This document shows, piece after piece, positions 57,945-64,000 of a stretch of 64,000 nt of DNA; position 1 is the stretch's first letter, and every line of letters starts with the position of its first letter. Location: assembly GCA_025200525.1 (NCBI GenBank), contig CM045761.1, positions 202,918,321 through 202,982,320 on the forward strand, given 5' to 3'. The notes under the pieces are model-generated. The model ran no database searches and was not told where the DNA came from. It saw nothing but the letters and a program-made list of their open reading frames with translations. This DNA comes from Camellia lanceoleosa (taxonomy: Eukaryota > Streptophyta > Magnoliopsida > Ericales > Theaceae). The position numbers were made by a program, and so were the translations under genes.

Positions 57945-60900
57945 CTATTTGAACATCAACTGTTTCCCCTTCTGCGGCTTCCCTCACCCAACCAACTTCT
58001 TCATCACGAAGCATTATATTTTCTTCCAATTGTTGGCTCATGTATGGTTCGATTTTTGGATCAGTCGAACTCATATCAAATAAACCTCTTTGAGACATCT
58101 TCACCACGACTTGCCACCGTTGTAACGTCCGCAACATACCAAACTTGCTCGCTTGGGACGCCAAGATGAAAGGTTCATTGATAATTCGATCATCTCGGTA
58201 CAACAAATGATTGAAGTTCACCAACGTGAAATTGAAGACATCTTCTTTCTTTCCGTGAATGTTGTCAATCCAATCACACTTAAACAACACATGTTTCTTC
58301 TCATTGGAATATCGAATCTCAACAATATCTCAATTGTCCATAATAGTACATGCACCCAGACGAGGATTCTTGTCTTTTCGACTAGCATAACTTATGGTAT
58401 TCGCCTTCAAAGCTACACCACAATTTTGTGTGGCTCGACGATCATCCATGGCCTTTACTCGACAATCAAACCCATTCAAGATATACCCGTTGAACCTCCT
58501 TGCCAGGTTATGAGGACCATTTGCCAATAGAATAATCTCTTCAGAAAGTATGACATCAGTAGTCCTTCGCAAAGTTTGGACCTATTTAACACGAAAATGT
58601 AAATTTTAAAATGTAGATCGATTTAAGGAACTAGAATGTATAGAGTTAAATACATACATGTTCCTTGAACCAAATGTGAAAAGTTTCAAAATGTTCACGC
58701 CGAAGTTGATGATCGTCGACACGAGGCATTTTGAGCTTAAGTACTTCAAGGTGTTTGCTGTGTAGATTGAAATTTTAGCCATATAAAAAATTTAGTTGAA
58801 AATTCAATAAAACATAATAAAATATTGAGTGAGTGACTTAACCTACTTTATGAATGGTTGAACCGCGCTTGTATTGCATAAGATGTACCGATGAGCTTGT
58901 ACCCAAGAAGTATTATCAAGATAAAAGCTTGTGTTTTCACCAAAGAGTATGACCCAAATTATCAGCACCACTATAGTTCTTCACGGGTCGACTAGATTTG
59001 GTTTCCACATCACTGAGATATTGTGCACAAAAATTCATGCATTCTTCCATAAGATATCCTTTAGCAATTGATCCTTCAGGACGAGCTCTATTACGCACGT
59101 ATTGCTTCAAAGTAAGAAGATACCTCTCAATTGGATACATCCATCGAAACTGAATCGCTCCACCCAATAACGCTTCATCAGCTAGATATATAGGCAAGTG
59201 CTCCATTATATCAAAAAAACTCGGAGGAAATATTTTCTCTAGATGACAAAGTGTTACAACGATACGATCTTTAATATATTGCAAATCCGTCGCACGATTC
59301 ACTTTCGAATACAATTGTCTAAAGAAATTGCTCAATTCAATCAAGGGTTCAATTACATTCTTCGATAACGATCTGCGAGTAGCCAATGGAATAAGTTGTT
59401 GCATCAGAATATGACTATCGTGGCTCTTAAGACTCCCAATGCTTCTATCATGTAAGCGCACACGACGTAATATATTGGATGAATACCCGTCGGGAACTCT
59501 TACTTCCTTCAACACTTTCAAGAACAAATCTTTCTCATCCTTGGTCATCGTGAATTGTGCTGGTGGTAAATAGGCTTTATTCGACCCTCTTAACTGCAAA
59601 TGTAGGGGTTTTCTAATATTCATATCTTGTAAATCACGCCGAGCATTAACACCATCCTTCGATTTTCCTACAACCCCTAATATTGTCCACAACACATTGT
59701 CACAAACATTCTTCTCTATATGCATCACATCGAGGTTGTGTCTTATTAGATTGTGCTCCCAATATGGCAATTCATAAAAGATACTCTTTTTCTTCCAACT
59801 ATGGGTGCGATGTCCAAATTTTGTCCTTCTACTCCTCCTATGCCTTTCCTTCAGGTCATCCCTATTGTATTGGGTTAAAATACCCTTAGATTCTAATTGT
59901 AGCAACATCTCAGTTCCAGACAACAATTTTGGTTTGAGTCTGACTTCCCATCTACCATCAAATGATACTTTATCCTTCCGGAATTTATGGCCAAGAGGTA
60001 AAAATCATGCGACCCAAGTATGATTGTTTCCTACTATGCTTCAACCAACACGATGTAGTTTCCTTATTGCAACAAGGACATGCATATTCTCCTTTAGTGC
60101 TCCATCCTCGACAAGTTTGCGATGCAGAAAATCACTAATTGTCCACAAGAAAGTCAAGATGCATTTGAAACATTTGATTTGTTGATGCATCAAATGTTGA
60201 CACACCCTCATTCCATAGTTCTTTCAACTTCTCAATCAACGGTTGCATATACACATCAATCTTGTCACCAGTCCTTTCGGCCAATAAGCACGGATAAAAT
60301 TAGAAATGGTTGCTTCATGCACATCCATGGCGGCAAGTTGTATGGAATGAGCACAACAGGCCAAGTGCTATGAACTATGTTCATCGTCCTGAATGGGTTA
60401 AAACCATCAGATGCTAAGCCAAGCCTTACACTTCGGCAATCATTACTAAAGTCAATATTCCGACGGTCACCATCATCAGTTCGTTCCTCTGCATGCCATC
60501 TCATTAACTTGGCCGTCTTGGATGACATAAACAACCTCTGCAACCTTGACTTTAAAGGAAAATACCTCATCTGCTTGTACTATTTGTTTGCCACCGTGTT
60601 AGGACCATTTGAACCACCATCACCATTTGATTTCCATCTAGAATCACTGCATATGACACATTTATCAAGATTGGCGCCCTCGTTTGAAACAACATGCAAT
60701 GTTGGGACATGCATCCCACGCCTCATACGTGAAGCCCAAATCATAGACCTTTTGAGCTTTATAATATGAGTTCGGAGTTTCACACCCAACGGAACGCCTC
60801 ATTCAATAACTCAAGCAACATGTCAACAGACTTGTTCCGTCTAATCGATTAAGCACCTTCAAATGTAGAAGTCGAACAATGAATGACAAAGATATGAACT

Positions 60901-61386
60901 TCGACAACCCGATACAATTGACTTTGTGCATCTTGAAGAAGTTTGAAATACTTTGATCTACGATTTGGACCGAAGTGGGGTTCGATGCATGGGGATCAGT
61001 GCCCCTGTGGTTCATCACCCTCAACACTTGTACCGCATGTGGATTTCCATAGCCCCTTGTATCATTCCAATCATATCATCTCCAATGTCAAAATTAGCTA
61101 ATGTTTCATTCTCTCGATTACCATGCAGAGATATGTAAGATTCCCCATGGTTAATCCAATGTTTGTATTTTTTTAAAAAACCATTCAAAATCAGATGCTC
61201 CCGTACACCATCTCGTACAAAATAGTATCGATTCTCACACTTCCTACACGGACAACTGATCATCGAACCTTCAATCCTATTGGTGTAGGCAAACACAAGG
61301 AATTCATCAATCCCATTAATGTATTCACTCGACATTCTATTTGTCAAATCAATCCAACTCTTATCCATCATCTCACACATCCACAA
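57945..61386 (-). pseudogene. CACTA TNP2-type transposase
   Basis: In order: a transposase-associated zinc-like N-terminus (MMDKSWIDLTNRMSSEYING, SCPCRKCENRYYF, 61371-61210); a TNP2 core (MRYFPLKSRLQRLFMSSKTA, VRLGLASDGFNPF, STWPVVLIPYNLPPWMCM, 60570-60270); and a 329-codon open stretch 59926-58937 (NLIRHNLDVMHIEKNVCDNV, SLKSHDSHILMQQLIPLA, PIERYLLTLKQYVRNRARPE). The C-terminus (58572-57950, NCGVALKANTISYASRKDKN, FTLVNFNHLLYRDD) is DUF4216-like. This is the complete domain order of plant TNP2 transposases. Frame changes around 60040-60260 and 60800-61020 suggest decay, though some breaks may be introns. Confidence 0.88.
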
Positions 61387-61554
61387 AAATATCTCACCAA
61401 AGTAACTCTAAATATAATACCTACGCAAACCAAGTAAATGATAGCATTCCTCTCCGCAAATAAATAAATTGTCATATTAAATGTCAAAAAATACAAAAAA
61501 AAAAAAAAAAACCTAATAAACAGAATAAATAAGTAAAAATAAAAATAAACCCTA

Positions 61555-62135
61555 ATATTTTGATTGGTTTTCAATTTATATTGTCTAAGACACATACATA
61601 TTTTGCAAATATATTGTCTAAGACACATACATATTTCAACATTATTTAATAAATTTTTGAAATTTCATGCAAATAAACCATTGAGGTTTTTGACAATCAA
61701 ACTAAACTCATTCATTATCAACATTAATCTTAACCTTAAATGCACTAAATTTAATTTGTTCTATTAAATATATATGAAATTATTATTTATTTTCATAACT
61801 TTTTCAAAATATAAATCTAATTTCTTTACAGATTTTTATTATTTTCATAACTTTTTCAAAATATTTTGATTGGTTTTCAATTTATATTGTCTAAGACACA
61901 TACATATTTTGCAAATATATTGTCTAAGACACATACATATTTCAACATTATTTAATAAATTTTTGAAATTTCATGCAAATAAACCATTGAGGTTTTTGAC
62001 AATCAAACTAAACTCATTCATTATCAACATTAATCTTAACCTTAAATGCACTAAATTTAATTTGTCCTATTAAATATATATGAAATTATTATTTATTTTC
62101 ATAACTTTTTCAAAATATAAATCTAAATATATATG
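61555..62135. repeat. Tandem duplication, 306-bp unit
   Basis: The segment from ATATTTTGATTGG at 61555 is repeated from 61861 with only a few differences over about 275 bp (for example TTGTTCT against TTGTCCT). It lies between the TNP2 start and the CACTA right end, probably in its leader. Confidence 0.92.
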
Positions 62136-62199
62136 AAATTATTATTATTTTTTTCCACAACAAGTTTTTGAACTTTTATACAGATTTTTATATATATGA

Positions 62200-62450
62200 A
62201 ATACAGATATATAAATACAGATTTATATATAGATTTTTATATATATGAAATACAGATTTATACAGATATATAAATAAATACAGATTTATATATATAGACA
62301 TATTTCAGATATATGGACAGATTTATACAGATATATAAATAAATACAGATTTATATATATAGACAGATTTCAGATATATGGACAGATTTATATATATATA
62401 TATGGACAGATTTATACAGATATATATATATAGACATTCATGTATATATA
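62200..62450. repeat. AT-rich short tandem repeats in the CACTA leader
   Basis: The words ACAGATTTATA, ATATATAGACA and TTTCAGATATATGGACAG recur with a period of about 70 bp. A GA run follows at 62466-62488. Confidence 0.8.
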
Positions 62451-62654
62451 TATACAGAGACCGAGAGAGATAGAGAGAGAGAGAGAGTCGTCGCCGGAGG
62501 GAGCACTACTACTGTCATTGTCACCAAGACTACCGCTTGCTCAGTCACGAGCACCATTACCCGTAGCCCGTTTGAGAAATTTGGGGGATGAAGTTAGGGA
62601 TTTGGGGATGAAGGTCGAGCGGCAACAGGAAAAAGAAGGGCAGGCGTGGTTTTT

Positions 62655-63017
62655 ATTTTACTTTTTGCGACGGTATGTTGTAGCCCGTCGCAAATAGTAG
62701 TCATTTGATCGTAAAACGGCACTGTTTGAATAACATTTTTTTGCGACAGCAAATTTCCGTCGCAAATGATCCATCGCTTATGCAAAGAACCATACGCCGT
62801 CTCAAAAAGGGGGTTTTCTGCGACGGTTTTTTTTACCGTCGCTAATACTTCCGCATTTCCGACCCTCCAAGATAGTTTTATTACCGACGGTAACGTACCG
62901 TCGCTAAAGGCTATTATTTGCGACGGGTAAAGTTACCGTCGCAAAAAACGGTTTTTTGCGACGGGAGGCGCACCGTCGCTAATTCCTCTGTGTTTTTTAC
63001 TCTGTTTTCCTGTAGTG
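62655..63017. repeat. CACTA right subterminal repeat region
   Basis: About ten GCGACGG/CCGTCGC motifs in both directions, mirrored to the left end, up to the terminal CACTA (as TAGTG). Confidence 0.9.
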
Positions 63018-63848
63018 TGACAATAATTTTTATAAATTAATTAAACCATACGTATGTAAGGGTAAAAAAATTTAGGTTATGGATAGTTTGATTTATCATT
63101 TAAGTCATTTATCAAAAAATTTACCCTTAAACCATACGTATGTAAATGTGAAGATGGGTTTACTGTAAATGTAAATGTGAAGATACGTATTAAATTATTT
63201 ACATACGTATTAATTATAAATTTTTATAAATTATTTTAAAAATGGATTTGCTGTATAAAAATTTTAAATAAAAAATGTAAAGATTTAAATAATACATACG
63301 TATTATAAATTATTTTTGATAATAAAAATTTTTGCCCTTACATACATACGTATTATAAATCAAACCATCCATAATCTAAAAATAATTTATATTTACGAAA
63401 ATTATAAAAATTATATAATTGATTATTATAAATTATTATTATATATATAAATTATATTATTTTAATGTTTGAGTGGTGTGGGTGTGCCATTGGTGTGTGT
63501 GTGTCAGAGTGTGGGTTGGCTTTGGTTGAACATACAAACGCCATTTGAAATGGCGTTTTTAAAAAAAAAAAATAAATAAATTATATGCACAGTAAAAGCG
63601 CTATTAGTAATAGCGTTTTCTTCACAAAATTTTTTTATGTTAGAAGCGTTATTTACAACAGTAATTTCTTAATTAAAATCGCTATTTCTAATAGCGATTT
63701 TCCTGTTCATCAAGTTTTCGCCTCCTAACAGTAAAAGCGCGAATCGAAATGGCGCTTTAGCTTAGTTTGGAAAATACGTCAGAAATTGACCTAGTTTAAA
63801 AAATAAAATACAAAAAAGACTTATTTTGGGAAAAACCTCGAAATTTTG

Positions 63849-64000
63849 GCCCCCCTGGGTGGGTTTTCGTGATTGAATGAAAATTTAGCAGCATGACACC
63901 TTGTCTGATCATGACTTAATATATTAATTAAAAAAATCTTAATATTTTGTTTAAATAATTTTAAATAGATTAATTACTTAAAAGCCTTATTTATAAATGT
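63849..64000. other. Right flank of the foldback element, nothing recognised
   Basis: AT-rich sequence after the 9-bp duplication, with a short GC stretch (GGCCCCCCTGGGTGGG) at the junction. No gene is visible. Confidence 0.5.

Larger units (their letters stand above)
54247..63017 (-). mobile_element. CACTA (En/Spm-type) transposon, 8771 bp, near full length
   Basis: It starts CACTACCAAAAAAAGTG and its other end reads CACTACAGGAAAACAG on the opposite strand, with TGA duplicated at 54244-54246 and 63018-63020. Both subterminal regions carry many GCGACGG/CCGTCGC motifs. It contains a TNP2-type transposase gene followed by a Ptta/En/Spm-type gene, both on the minus strand, the standard layout. 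Frame changes suggest it is inactive. It is inserted in the foldback element, so it is the younger of the two. Confidence 0.95.
52980..63839. mobile_element. Foldback Mutator-like element (about 2.1 kb), split by a CACTA transposon
   Basis: A perfect 9-bp duplication GAAATTTTG lies at 52971-52979 and 63840-63848. The ends GAGGCTTTTCTC and (complement) GAGGTTTTTCCC continue into arms of about 0.9 kb (52980-53884) and 0.82 kb (63839-63018) that are inverted copies along their whole length. A loop region (53885-54243) rich in CATACGTATG words lies on the left side of the insertion only. No transposase is encoded. The 9-bp duplication and very long inverted repeats fit a non-autonomous Mutator-like element. 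Confidence 0.88.

Noticed and set aside
58153..58530. Plus-strand open frame of 125 codons
   Set aside because: Shadow of the minus-strand TNP2 C-terminus, which has clear family motifs.
60377..60769. Plus-strand open frame of 130 codons
   Set aside because: Shadow of the TNP2 core coding strand.

Overview
This is a piece of a plant nuclear genome, almost certainly a eudicot. It is AT-rich, has intron-split genes with GT-AG borders, and is packed with plant-type transposons (Ty3 Tat-type, Ty1/Copia, PIF/Harbinger, CACTA, Mutator-like, hAT and Tourist-like MITEs). I see no bacterial or organellar genes. The species cannot be fixed from the sequence.

Two host genes can be reconstructed exon by exon, both on the minus strand in tandem. 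The first is a 13-exon WD40 gene at 23149-31485, a homologue of EIPR1/TSSC1, a cofactor of the EARP/GARP endosomal tethering complexes. The second is a 10-exon plant O-fucosyltransferase-family gene at 34633-42219, a Golgi type II membrane protein. Their introns carry MITEs. Both reconstructions need single-base corrections to keep frame (one in the WD40 gene, two in the last exon of the O-fucosyltransferase), which suggests either uncorrected sequence errors or recent decay.

Region by region: 1-7076 is the 3' part of a degenerate Ty3/Gypsy Tat-lineage element (RNase H, integrase, a 58-bp minisatellite, an antisense ORF, then the 3' LTR). 8690-17830 is a decayed PIF/Harbinger-like unit on the minus strand with a GRF zinc-finger ORF, a Myb/SANT ORF and a DDE transposase; two solo LTRs interrupt it, each with a perfect 5-bp target duplication. 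20304-21637 holds two Tourist-like MITEs. 33184-34090 is a Harbinger-type MITE carrying a fragment of an M1 aminopeptidase gene. 43443-51564 is a complete but dead Copia element (minus strand, TSD ATATG) containing a solo LTR (TSD AATAG) and a hAT-like insertion in its 5' LTR. 52980-63839 is a foldback Mutator-like element (9-bp TSD GAAATTTTG) split by a full-length CACTA transposon at 54247-63017 (TSD TGA) with recognisable TNP2-type and Ptta/En/Spm-type genes.

The window is therefore a record of repeated nesting around two housekeeping genes. I found no clear undescribed host system. The most unusual items are the GRF + Myb/SANT + transposase layout of the Harbinger-like unit, the palindrome-rich foldback element, and the MITE with a captured aminopeptidase fragment. 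All homology calls are by eye, from remembered family motifs.
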